In this document: positions 27,203-35,721 of the stretch, one piece after another
How positions within the stretch are numbered: position 1 is the first letter of the stretch
Layout: every line of letters starts with the position of its first letter
Assembly: GCA_025360015.1 (NCBI GenBank)
Contig: JANYCZ010000069.1
Span: 19,343-83,342, forward strand
Source of the DNA: Verrucomicrobiota bacterium
GTDB lineage: Bacteria; Verrucomicrobiota; Verrucomicrobiia; Verrucomicrobiales; Verrucomicrobiaceae
Direction: 5' to 3'
Length of the DNA stretch: 64,000 nucleotides
Notes under the pieces: model-generated
The model's input: only the letters and a program-made list of their open reading frames with translations
What the model was told of the DNA's origin: nothing
Databases searched by the model: none
Translations under genes and position numbers: made by a program

Positions 27203-28584
27203 GCTCCAAATTGAATCGCCGCGATTTTTTCCGCCATGTCATGGCTCGCGCAGAAGACCAGCTCCGCCGCCGCCGCGCGTGAGAGCCGCGCATGCAGCGC
27301 CACCACCCGCCCCATGCTCAGCCCGTCCACATACGCCTGCACCGGCCGGTGCTTCGGGTCGATGTTCCGGATCTCCACCGTCGTGTCGGGAGAAAGCAGC
27401 GCGCTCCGCCAGTGCGACGGCTGCAGCACGTTCGATCCCACCAGCAGCCACGCCGGCGTGTCCGCCAGCAGCGGTGCCGCACCCATGCTCCGCGCATACG
27501 CCGTCGAGCCCGCCGCCGTCGCCACCAGCGCCCCGTCACACACCAGCTTCGGGATGCGCCGCACATCATTCACCGTGATCTCCAGCCACGCCGACTGGCT
27601 CGTCGCGCGCTCCAGCCACGAGTCATTGAAGCCATACGCCGGATGCCTGCGCCCCTCCTCATCTTCAAATTCCAAAAACAGCATCGGCATCTGTCGGAAA
27701 ATCACATCCCTCGGCGGAAACGAATGCGCCTTCACCTGCTCCGGCGCATTCAGCAAAAAGCCCAGGTTCCCCGCATTAATCCCGAAAAACGGCAGCCGCT
27801 TCCGCCAGTGCTCACGGATGCTCCGCAGCATCGCCCCATCCCCCCCGATCACATTGATAAAATCCGCCTCCCGTGCCTCCACCTGCCTGCCGTCCAGCAG
27901 CGCCGTCAGCTCACGTGCACGCGGGTTCGCCACATCCTCCTGCAGGAAAAATCTCGCATCCTCCAGCGTGCCCCGCGCCCAGTTCCCCGGCACCGGCGCA
28001 CGATAGAGACCGTAGCGCGCCAGGTAGGCCTCCGCCCGCGGCGGCAACAGATCATGCACACACTTTCCATGGCTCAAATGCTCCCGGATCTCCGTGCTCG
28101 ATCCCTCCACCTGCAGCTCGATCACCCGCGCATGCGGCGGCAGATCCTCCTTCGCCAGCATATATCCCGGCCGATGCAGCACCGCAAAATTCACCTGCTC
28201 CCACAGCGCCGCGCCACGCTCCCACACCCGTTGGATCAGCGATTCCCCCCGCGCACCGCCCACCACCAGATCCGCCCCCACCACATGCCACAGCTCCCCC
28301 TCCGCCTCAAAGCGCCGCTGCAGCTCATGATTCCGCGTGAAAGTCTCCTGCTCAAAGTCAGACAGATCCACCGTCACCCCCGCCAGCCCGCCAAACACCA
28401 GGTCCGCCAGCGCCGCCCGGTACACCGAAGGCACACTATTGTCCGTCTCCGGCTTGTCCGGCCGTGGCCCGCAGGGGATCACCCGCACCTCGTCAAACTC
28501 ACGCGCCAGCCGCTCCGCGATGGCAGCATGGTGGCTCCCCGGTGGATTAAAACTGCCCCCAAAAATAGCGATCCGCTTTGGCAT
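27199..28584 (-). CDS. NadD-like adenylyltransferase fused to NAD kinase
   Basis: One open frame of 461 aa holds two NAD enzymes. Residues 1 to about 200 are a nucleotidyltransferase like NadD: IFGGSFNPPGSHH, GPRPDKP, and VEGSSTEIREHL, the ISSTxIR block. Residues from about 235 are NAD kinase: INVIGGDGAML (GGDG at 247-250), FFGINAGNLGFLLN, FNDSWLER and DGALVATAAGSTAYARS. The enzyme should make NaAD and phosphorylate NAD to NADP in one chain. The nucleotidyltransferase HxGH motif reads GSHH, so its first His is missing. The ATG at 28584 starts the conserved strand directly. It leads an operon with the MBL gene. Confidence 0.88.
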   Translation of the reverse strand: MPKRIAIFGGSFNPPGSHHAAIAERLAREFDEVRVIPCGPRPDKPETDNSVPSVYRAALADLVFGGLAGVTVDLSDFEQETFTRNHELQRRFEAEGELWHVVGADLVVGGARGESLIQRVWERGAALWEQVNFAVLHRPGYMLAKEDLPPHARVIELQVEGSSTEIREHLSHGKCVHDLLPPRAEAYLARYGLYRAPVPGNWARGTLEDARFFLQEDVANPRARELTALLDGRQVEAREADFINVIGGDGAMLRSIREHWRKRLPFFGINAGNLGFLLNAPEQVKAHSFPPRDVIFRQMPMLFLEFEDEEGRRHPAYGFNDSWLERATSQSAWLEITVNDVRRIPKLVCDGALVATAAGSTAYARSMGAAPLLADTPAWLLVGSNVLQPSHWRSALLSPDTTVEIRNIDPKHRPVQAYVDGLSMGRVVALHARLSRAAAAELVFCASHDMAEKIAAIQFGA

Positions 28585-28736
28585 GCCCCCACCGTGGCAG
28601 GGCTCCAAACGAGTGCAAGCCCCCAGAGCCCTTCCACCCAAAAGTCTCGCCCCCCTTCCCCCAGACAAATGAAATCTTTACCCGCCTCAGCATTTTTCCA
28701 CAGCCACCCCCGCCGCGTCATGCTACAATCACCGCC

Positions 28737-29972
28737 ATGAGCTCCATCCTCACCCTCCTGCTCTTCGCCTTTACCGTCTCCTCCACCTCCGGCCCGCCCG
28801 CCGAAGTCACCCTCGATCCTTGGTCCTACACCGATCAGGATCTCTATCCCAGCGCCATCATCTCCACCGCCACGGTTGATTGGAATGGCGATGACCAGGA
28901 CGCCGAAGACAAAAAGACTGCCGACGATCCCAAGCCCAAGAAAAAAGACATCCCCATCTATGGCGATGAAAACGGCTGGCTCGCCGTGGACCTCGCCGGC
29001 CTCCCCAAAAACGCCGAGGTCGAAGTCACCATCGCCATCGACGGCTTCCTCAAGCCCTCCACCTGGAAAGGCAAGATCACCCGCATCACCAAAGCCGGCG
29101 AAGCCCGCGTCTTCCCCAAGGCCATCTGGGACTACGACGCCCTTCTCAAAGTCCGCCAGCAGCGCCCTGTCAATGTCTCCTTCAAAGCCACCGTCAATGG
29201 TGTCGCCATCCCCGAAGACAACGAGACCTACGTCCTGCGTGCCCTCAATGACTGCATGTTCTACGTCAAGTATGACGAAGACAGCGAAGACTTCGATGAT
29301 TTCTCCTGGCTCTTCGCCGCCTATGTGAACGAAAACCACCCTGAAGTGGACATCATCCTCAAAGAAGCTCTCGAAAGCGGCATCGTCACCGACTTCGACG
29401 GCTACCAGGACGACGACCCCAAAGCCGTCATGATGCAGGTCTTCGCCATTTGGAATGCCCTCCAGCGCCGCGGCATCAAATACAGCGACATCTCCCACAC
29501 CACCCCCAGCAAAACCGTCGTCAGCCAGACCGTCCGCTTCCTGGATGACTCCATCAATGGCACCCAGGCCAACTGCGTGGACGGCTCCGTCCTCATGGCC
29601 TCCGTCCTCAGCAAGATCGGCATCACCTCCTACCTCGTCATGATCCCCGGCCACTGCTTCCTCGCCTTCGACCTCAGCGATGGCGACGATGCTAAACGCG
29701 TCGGCCTCGAAACCACCATGCTCGGCAACGACGAAATCAAATCCGTCGAAGAAATCGCCCATCTCACCGAGAAAGCCAAACTCGCCGAATTCAAAGCCTC
29801 TTATAAGACCTTCACCAGCGCCGTCAGCATCGGCAACGCCAACCTCAAAAAGTACAAAGACAAGCTCGACGACGACTCGGACGACGCCGACCCCGACATC
29901 CAGATCATCTCCATCCCCGACGCTCGCGATCTCGGTATCATGCCCATCTCGACTTACAGGGAGGTCAAGTAA
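28737..29972 (+). CDS. Exported transglutaminase-like protein
   Basis: About 411 aa with a short signal peptide (MSSILTLLLFAFTVSSTSG), an acidic Lys/Asp-rich stretch near residues 45-70, then a middle domain of unknown type. A likely transglutaminase-type catalytic region has Cys near 279 (NCVDGSVLMASVLSKIG) and His near 304 (IPGHCFLAFDL), followed by Asp. The fold is common in cysteine proteases and protein cross-linkers; no substrate can be given. It starts at 28737, divergent from the NadD-NadK gene. A TACAAT hexamer lies at 28724-28729, very near the start. Confidence 0.7.
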   Translation: MSSILTLLLFAFTVSSTSGPPAEVTLDPWSYTDQDLYPSAIISTATVDWNGDDQDAEDKKTADDPKPKKKDIPIYGDENGWLAVDLAGLPKNAEVEVTIAIDGFLKPSTWKGKITRITKAGEARVFPKAIWDYDALLKVRQQRPVNVSFKATVNGVAIPEDNETYVLRALNDCMFYVKYDEDSEDFDDFSWLFAAYVNENHPEVDIILKEALESGIVTDFDGYQDDDPKAVMMQVFAIWNALQRRGIKYSDISHTTPSKTVVSQTVRFLDDSINGTQANCVDGSVLMASVLSKIGITSYLVMIPGHCFLAFDLSDGDDAKRVGLETTMLGNDEIKSVEEIAHLTEKAKLAEFKASYKTFTSAVSIGNANLKKYKDKLDDDSDDADPDIQIISIPDARDLGIMPISTYREVK

Positions 29973-30013
29973 CCGCCTTCGCGAGTTCCTCAGGCATTCC
30001 TGTCCACGGAGCA

Positions 30014-30046
30014 AAAGCCGCGCTGAATTTCTTCAGACGCGGCTTT
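30014..30046. terminator. Bidirectional intrinsic terminator
   Basis: AAAGCCGCG and CGCGGCTTT form a 9-bp outer stem, and CTGA/TCAG adds an inner stem around ATTTCT. It lies between the convergent transglutaminase-like and DUF1328 genes and is flanked by A-runs on one side and T-rich sequence on the other, so it may serve both. Confidence 0.8.
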
Positions 30047-30083
30047 CGCTTTTAAGACGTTCGGGCCTGGAAACCGGCCCGGC

Positions 30084-30251
30084 TCAGACAACCGGCGGAC
30101 GCCGACCGGAGACAAGCGAGATCAGAAACAGCACCAGGAACACCACAAAACAAACGTGGGCGATCCAGGTGGCCGTGCCAGCGACGCCAGCAAAGCCGAG
30201 CGCGCCTGCGATGAGTGCAATGATAAGGAAGGTAATGGTGTAGGATAACAT
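30084..30251 (-). CDS. DUF1328 family small membrane protein (YtjA-like)
   Basis: The 55-aa protein [29 protein letters not shown]... ends in [14 protein letters not shown]. It has two membrane helices and matches the E. coli YtjA pattern (IALIAALGF-GLAGTA...FLVSL-GRR). Its function is unknown; relatives are often stress-induced. The start at 30251 gives the family length; the longer track start adds a non-conserved basic tail. A TAAGGGT...ACCCTTA dyad lies just upstream. Confidence 0.85.
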   Translation of the reverse strand: MLSYTITFLIIALIAGALGFAGVAGTATWIAHVCFVVFLVLFLISLVSGRRPPVV

Positions 30252-30324
30252 AAGGGTGAGTTTGGTTACCCTTATTTCGCATGCCGTGAGAAATCCGGCT
30301 GTGCCTGCTTGTGGGCAGCCCCGC

Positions 30325-33300
30325 TTACGGCGGAGAGTGATCCTGCAGCCGCTGCCGTAAAATCTCAAGATCGAGAGGTTTCACGAAGTACTCATCAAAC
30401 CCAGCCTCCGCAGCGGTGGCCCGATCACCGGGACTTCCATAACCGCTCATCGCAATCAAGAGGCACCCGTTCATCTCCGGCATGCCACGGAGCTGGCGCG
30501 CCACTTCAAAGCCATCCATGCCGGGCAGTCCAATGTCGAGCAGCACCACTCCCGGCGCAAATTCCGCTGCCGCAGCGAGCGCATCGGGGCCGGTGAAGAC
30601 GGTCCGCGTGACGTGACCCCGGCGGCTTTGCAGCGCGGCCAAACTGCGTGCGGAGTCGGTGTTGTCGTCCACAATCAGCACGCGGTGGGACATTCCGCGT
30701 TTGTCGGGTTTCTCCACAAGAGGCGCGGCTTCAGGCGCGGTGCTGAGAATAGGCAGGCGCACGATGAATTCGCTGCCATGGCCCATCCCCGCGCTGCGGG
30801 CCTCCACGCTGCCACCATGCAGCCGCACCAGGCGCTGCACCAGACTGAGGCCGATGCCCAGCCCCCCATGCGTGCGGTCCAGTGCCCGGCTGGCTTGCAC
30901 AAACAAATCAAAGACATGCGGCAGCAGATCAGGGGCGATGCCACAGCCGTCATCCCGCACGCACACGATCACCTCCGGCTGGTTGGCACGGGTGCCGCGC
31001 TCCGCGCTGATGGAAATGTGCGAGCCCTCACCGCTGTACTTGCAGGCATTGCTGAGCAGATTGCCAAACACTTGCTCCAGCCGCGTGGCATCGCCATCCA
31101 GAAACACAGGTTCATCCGGCAGCGCCAGCGTCAGCTCCTGATGCTGTGCGGTGCAGCGGGAGCGCAGCAGGCTCGTCGCGGCAGTGAGGATGGGCTCCAG
31201 TGCCACCGGCTCACGCCGCAGTTCGATCCGCCCCTCCGTGATGCGCGCCACATCCAGCAGGTCGTCGATCATGCGCGTCATGTTGTCGATCTGGCGGCTG
31301 ATGAGCTGGATCGACTGGCTGCGCTCCTCCGCGCTGGCCTCCGCCTCCTGCAGCAGTTCCGTGGCATTGCGCAGGGGTGCCAGCGGGTTGCGCAGCTCAT
31401 GCGCCAGCATCGCGAGGAATTCGTCCTTGCTGCGGTCCGCGCGCGCCAGATCCGCCACACGTTCGGCCAAAGTGGCCTCGATGCGCTTAAGCTCGCTCAC
31501 ATCCGTGCAGGTGCCGAACCACAGCGTCACACGCCCCGCGTCGTCCTTCTGCGGAATGGCCCGCGTGAGGAAAGAACGGAAGACGCCGTCCGCGCCGCGC
31601 ACGGGAAAGGTCATGTCAAAGGGCTCGCCAATGGCGAGGCTGCCACCCCAGCGCTCCATCACCTTGGGCAGCTCAGCGGGATCATGCACGCTCTGCCAGC
31701 CCCAGCCCTCCATCTCGGCGGGCGTCGTGCCGGTGTAGTCATACCAGCGCTGGTTGTACCAGAAGATGTGCCCGTCCGCGCGGGACATCCAGGCCAGCTG
31801 CGGGATGGCGTCGGCCATCATGCGAAATCGCGCTTCGCTTTCATGGAGCTGCGTTTCGATGCGCACTCGCTCCAGCCGGGTCCAGATGCGGCTGGTAAGT
31901 TCGCGCAGCAGTTCGATTTCTTCCGCCTTCCAGTCATACGGCTCAGAATGGTGGATGTTCAGCGTGAAGCGCCACACGCCCTCCTGGATCAGAGGCATGC
32001 AGACGACGGCTCCCATTTTGAGCGCCGCAAAGCGTGCGCTGTCCGTGCGTGGATCGGCACCGGTGTCGCGCACGACAAAGGGCTTCCCGGTGCGCAGCGT
32101 GTCCTGATAATCCTTGGAGAGATATTCGGACAGTTGGTACCTGCCGAGGGAGCTGGGCACGTCCGGCCGATGCCAGGCATAGGCCACTTCGCACGTGCCC
32201 GCCTCTTCGTAGATGTTCACAAAATTGCACAGGGACAGGCCCATGTGCGCACCGAGCCGCGCACCCACACCATGCATGATTTCATCCACGCTCATCAGCA
32301 TGGCGAGGTCCTGGCTCAGCTCCGCCAGGAAACGTGCATCGAGTTCTACCTGCCTTCGCTCCGTGATGTCGCGCGAGCTGGCCAGCAGCCGCAATGAAGT
32401 GCCGCTGGCATCCGGGATGGGCGAGATCGCCACATCGAACCACTTGGTTTCACCCCGCAGCGTGCGGGCGCGTCCCACCATGCGGCCATTGCCACCCGCC
32501 GCTGCGGTCTGCACCGCAGCCCGCGCTGCCTCGCGCTCCGCTCCCTCCCACATATTCACCCAGGATTTACCGGCGAAGGGCTGGAAGTCCTCGATGCCCA
32601 GCAGTTCCTGGCCGCGCTGGGACATCGAGATGAGGCAGCCTTCCAAGTCCAGCACCTTGATGCAGTCCCGGCTGCTTTCCACGATGCTCCGGTTGAAGTT
32701 CTCGCTCGCACGCAGATCCGCCTCCGCCTGCGCCCGCTCGATGATGTCCGCCGCCTGCCGCGCCAGCAGGTCAAACAGACGCAGGTCATGCTCCGTGGGC
32801 TCATGCGGCCGCCGCCAGTGCGTGGAGACCATGCCCAGCAGCCTGCCGGTGCGGGAGAGCAGCGGCGTGGACTGGCAGGAGCGAATGCCGGAGCGGCGAA
32901 ACTCGCGCAGATCCGCCGTGTCCGTGAGCGCCGCGCAGGTCTCCACATCCGTTATAATGTGGCGCTGACGCTGGGCACCTGCATGGCCGCAGATAGTCGC
33001 AGAGCCGATGTCAACGCAGGCCCAATGCGCCGCCGAAACGGGATGAAAGCCGTGCCAGCCCAGCAGGTGCAGTTCATTCTTCCGGGGGTCATACATTTGC
33101 ATGCTGGCCATGTCCGAGCGCATGATGGCCATGGCGGTGTCGAGGATCTGCTGGTGCAGCTCGCCCGCGTTGTCTTGCTGGATGAGACGTACGCTGAACT
33201 CCTGCAGCAAATGCAGGGCCGAAAGCTCATGCAGCGTGTCCGCCCGCGCCTGATCACGATCCGTGGTGTCTGTAAAATAGCACACCACCCCATGCCTGCC

Positions 33301-33654
33301 ATTGGGCAGCAGCACGCGCTGGATTTCCCACTCGTAGCTTCGGCCCGGAGCAGGCTCGGAATGCGGTGAGGAGTAGCGCTCCCCGGTGGCCAGCGTGTGG
33401 TGGAAGATGCGGGTGAGCTGCGTGCTGCGCTCCTCCCCTCGCAGCTCGCGCACGACCTCGCTGAAATCCCGGCCAATCACTGGCTCCACGGGGGCAAACA
33501 CATGCCGTGCCAGCGCATTGACCTGCCTCAGGCGGAACTGGTCATCCACCACATACGCTCCGCCGGGCGCCTGGTCGATCAGCGTGGCAAACAGCGCCTC
33601 ATGGGTGGACAATGCCACCCCGTCTTCGGGCTGTGACGGGACTCGGGCGCTCAT
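30325..33654 (-). CDS. Multi-sensor hybrid histidine kinase (1109 aa)
   Basis: A soluble-looking kinase with no membrane helix. In order: PAS (about 12-125), GAF (about 145-300), PAS (about 315-425), GAF (about 430-600), PAS (about 610-735), HisKA with [19 protein letters not shown] (His near 749), ATPase ([35 protein letters not shown]) and a C-terminal receiver ([18 protein letters not shown] near 1039, VKPLDL). It probably integrates several cytoplasmic signals and passes phosphate to an HPt or DNA-binding partner that is not in the window. No adjacent regulator gene is seen. Confidence 0.9.
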   Translation of the reverse strand: MSARVPSQPEDGVALSTHEALFATLIDQAPGGAYVVDDQFRLRQVNALARHVFAPVEPVIGRDFSEVVRELRGEERSTQLTRIFHHTLATGERYSSPHSEPAPGRSYEWEIQRVLLPNGRHGVVCYFTDTTDRDQARADTLHELSALHLLQEFSVRLIQQDNAGELHQQILDTAMAIMRSDMASMQMYDPRKNELHLLGWHGFHPVSAAHWACVDIGSATICGHAGAQRQRHIITDVETCAALTDTADLREFRRSGIRSCQSTPLLSRTGRLLGMVSTHWRRPHEPTEHDLRLFDLLARQAADIIERAQAEADLRASENFNRSIVESSRDCIKVLDLEGCLISMSQRGQELLGIEDFQPFAGKSWVNMWEGAEREAARAAVQTAAAGGNGRMVGRARTLRGETKWFDVAISPIPDASGTSLRLLASSRDITERRQVELDARFLAELSQDLAMLMSVDEIMHGVGARLGAHMGLSLCNFVNIYEEAGTCEVAYAWHRPDVPSSLGRYQLSEYLSKDYQDTLRTGKPFVVRDTGADPRTDSARFAALKMGAVVCMPLIQEGVWRFTLNIHHSEPYDWKAEEIELLRELTSRIWTRLERVRIETQLHESEARFRMMADAIPQLAWMSRADGHIFWYNQRWYDYTGTTPAEMEGWGWQSVHDPAELPKVMERWGGSLAIGEPFDMTFPVRGADGVFRSFLTRAIPQKDDAGRVTLWFGTCTDVSELKRIEATLAERVADLARADRSKDEFLAMLAHELRNPLAPLRNATELLQEAEASAEERSQSIQLISRQIDNMTRMIDDLLDVARITEGRIELRREPVALEPILTAATSLLRSRCTAQHQELTLALPDEPVFLDGDATRLEQVFGNLLSNACKYSGEGSHISISAERGTRANQPEVIVCVRDDGCGIAPDLLPHVFDLFVQASRALDRTHGGLGIGLSLVQRLVRLHGGSVEARSAGMGHGSEFIVRLPILSTAPEAAPLVEKPDKRGMSHRVLIVDDNTDSARSLAALQSRRGHVTRTVFTGPDALAAAAEFAPGVVLLDIGLPGMDGFEVARQLRGMPEMNGCLLIAMSGYGSPGDRATAAEAGFDEYFVKPLDLEILRQRLQDHSPP

Positions 33655-33757
33655 GGATGCGTAAGGCGTGATAGCTTTATTTCTAGCGTAGTCACACCTG
33701 CCGGTTCAAGGGGAAAAGAGGCGATTCATCCGACCTCAATGAATGGCAGTTTCGACC

Positions 33758-34192
33758 TCACGGTTGCCGGGCGGGATCGGTGAATTCGAGTTCGCGGAGC
33801 CATTTCAGGCTGCGTGCGTCCAAGGCATGTCCGTCGAGATCCAGCCACTGTTCGTCCACGTATCGGGCACGGCGCGGTGGCTCATCTCCGATGAAGGCCC
33901 ACACAAAACTGGCATCTGCCGGCGGACTGGAAAGGCCATCGTGACGGTGGGACCAGACATCCGGCGGCCGGGGCGGCTGGTCGGGATTTTCTGCCAGCGG
34001 CATCCAGTGGGAAATGGTGTCCACCCGGCGGTCCGCCAGATCGGTCCAATACCCACCGGTGGTGGAATGATCTTCATGCAACACCACTTGCTGCACTTCG
34101 GCTCCGCCCCAGCCCCAGACGATCTCTCTCGCGGGTGGCAGCAGATAACCGGAGCGAATGCAGCGCCAGACTGGATGATGAGTTTCATTCAT
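33758..34192 (-). CDS. DUF551-like protein
   Basis: The 144-aa protein reads MNETHHPVWRCIRSGYLLPPARE..., with a core VDTISHWMPLAENP that resembles the ITHWMPLPEPP core of DUF551, found in phage and bacterial proteins of unknown role. Trp- and His-rich segments surround the core. I start at 34192; the track start adds 14 residues. It follows the GH130 gene on the same strand with a gap of about 60 bp. The family match is by short motif only. Confidence 0.55.
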   Translation of the reverse strand: MNETHHPVWRCIRSGYLLPPAREIVWGWGGAEVQQVVLHEDHSTTGGYWTDLADRRVDTISHWMPLAENPDQPPRPPDVWSHRHDGLSSPPADASFVWAFIGDEPPRRARYVDEQWLDLDGHALDARSLKWLRELEFTDPARQP

Positions 34193-34251
34193 GCCCTGAG
34201 AACGCATGCTGCACCCGGATCGGATGGCTCGCACTGCGATCCAGCGGCGAT

Positions 34252-35721
34252 TCAGCTCCCGCTCGCTTTCAGCGCTGCGAGAAGTTGATCCAGTTGCATC
34301 GTGGCAATCGCGGAAGCTTTGTCGCTCATGGCGTAGGGCAGGATCAGCTCGCGGCCATGCAGCATGGAGCCGCAGCTATAGACGACGTTGGGCACGTAGC
34401 CTTCGCGTTCGCTGCCTTCGGGGGAGAGCAGCGGCTCGCTCAGCCGCCCGATGACCTTCGTCGGATCATTCAGATCCAGCAGCACCGCGCCGATGCAGTA
34501 TTTGCGCATTGGGCCGACCCCATGCGTGATGACGATCCAGCCCGCCGGCGTCTCAATGGGGGACCCGCAGTTGCCGATCTTCACGGACTCCCACATCTGC
34601 GAGGGGCGCAGGATCACCTGCGGATTGCTCCAGTGGTGCGGGCTGTCGGAAAACATGATGAAGAGGTTCTCGTCATCCTGGCGCGAGAGCATCGCGTAAC
34701 GCCCCCCGACTCGCCGTGGAAACAGCGCCATGCCTTTGTTCTGCACCGCCGTGCCATTGAGCGTGAGCACGCGGAAGTGCAGGAAGTCTTGCGTCTCGAT
34801 GAGCTGCGGCAAGATGGCGCGGCCATTGTAGGCGGTGTAGGTGGCATAGTACATCACCGAGCCGTCGTCTTCGATGAACCGCACAAAGCGGGCGTCTTCG
34901 ATGCCGTTGGTCTCATTGGGCGAGACGGGAAAGATGATGCGTTCGCTCAGAGCCAGCTTGGAGGAAAAGTTCAGCTCGTAGTTTGAGTCGGCGAGCCAGC
35001 GGAAACACTCCAGCGCACGGCGCAGATCGCGGTTGACGGGTTTGGATTCACGCCGCACACGCTGCATGCTTTCGTCGAGTTCATGAAGCGTGAACGCCTC
35101 CGCCAGCGGGTCCATCACAGCCGTGGCATGGCCGCCCACAAAGCCCATCTCCTGGAGTTTGATGATGAAGCGCGACTTCTTATAAGTGGGATTGGGCACC
35201 ACCTGCGGCAGTGCGACGAATCGTGAGACCGGCTCAACGCTGATCGCCCCTTCTGGCGTGATGATGCCCGTGCGGAACTCAATGGAAGAGATGTGCCCCT
35301 CGCCCGTGGCACGCAGGCTCATGATGAATCGCAGCGCCCCCTCCGCCACCCCGCTTTGATCAGGGTGTGGCACCATGGAGGGATTGAACAGCGCGGCGGA
35401 TTCCAGCGCATACTCGCCGGAAAACAAGGCACCGATGAGGAGCTGCCGCACACGTGACAGCGTGGGCTGCGCAACGATGTTTGGGCGCACCTTTTCATAA
35501 TGCGCTAGCAGGAGGGATTCGATGTCGAAATGCCGTGAGGCAAATTCCGCGAGGATCGCCTGCAGTTGTTCATCGGCCTCCGCTTCGTTCAACGCAAGCG
35601 CGCGGGCCAGAATGTTCGCCATGATCTGCGGCTTGCCCGGAATGAAGGGGCGGATGATGACGCGGCCGCTTTCGGGATGCAGGGCGATATCGTGACGGCG
35701 AATAACAACGGAGCTGCTCAT
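34252..35721 (-). CDS. GH130-like mannoside phosphorylase/hydrolase
   Basis: The 489-aa protein has GH130 five-bladed propeller features: NGIEDARFV, YYATYTAYNGRAILPQLIETQDFLHF, KGMALFPRRVGGRYAMLSRQD, WWSN-type repeats and the C-terminal YSCGSMLHGRELILPYAMSD. Known members cleave or phosphorolyse beta-mannosidic links such as 4-O-beta-mannosyl-glucose. An N-terminal region of about 120 residues precedes the propeller. Its start overlaps the GT4 gene stop by ATGA, so a synthase-plus-phosphorylase pair acting on one mannose-containing glycan is likely. Confidence 0.8.
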   Translation of the reverse strand: MSSSVVIRRHDIALHPESGRVIIRPFIPGKPQIMANILARALALNEAEADEQLQAILAEFASRHFDIESLLLAHYEKVRPNIVAQPTLSRVRQLLIGALFSGEYALESAALFNPSMVPHPDQSGVAEGALRFIMSLRATGEGHISSIEFRTGIITPEGAISVEPVSRFVALPQVVPNPTYKKSRFIIKLQEMGFVGGHATAVMDPLAEAFTLHELDESMQRVRRESKPVNRDLRRALECFRWLADSNYELNFSSKLALSERIIFPVSPNETNGIEDARFVRFIEDDGSVMYYATYTAYNGRAILPQLIETQDFLHFRVLTLNGTAVQNKGMALFPRRVGGRYAMLSRQDDENLFIMFSDSPHHWSNPQVILRPSQMWESVKIGNCGSPIETPAGWIVITHGVGPMRKYCIGAVLLDLNDPTKVIGRLSEPLLSPEGSEREGYVPNVVYSCGSMLHGRELILPYAMSDKASAIATMQLDQLLAALKASGS

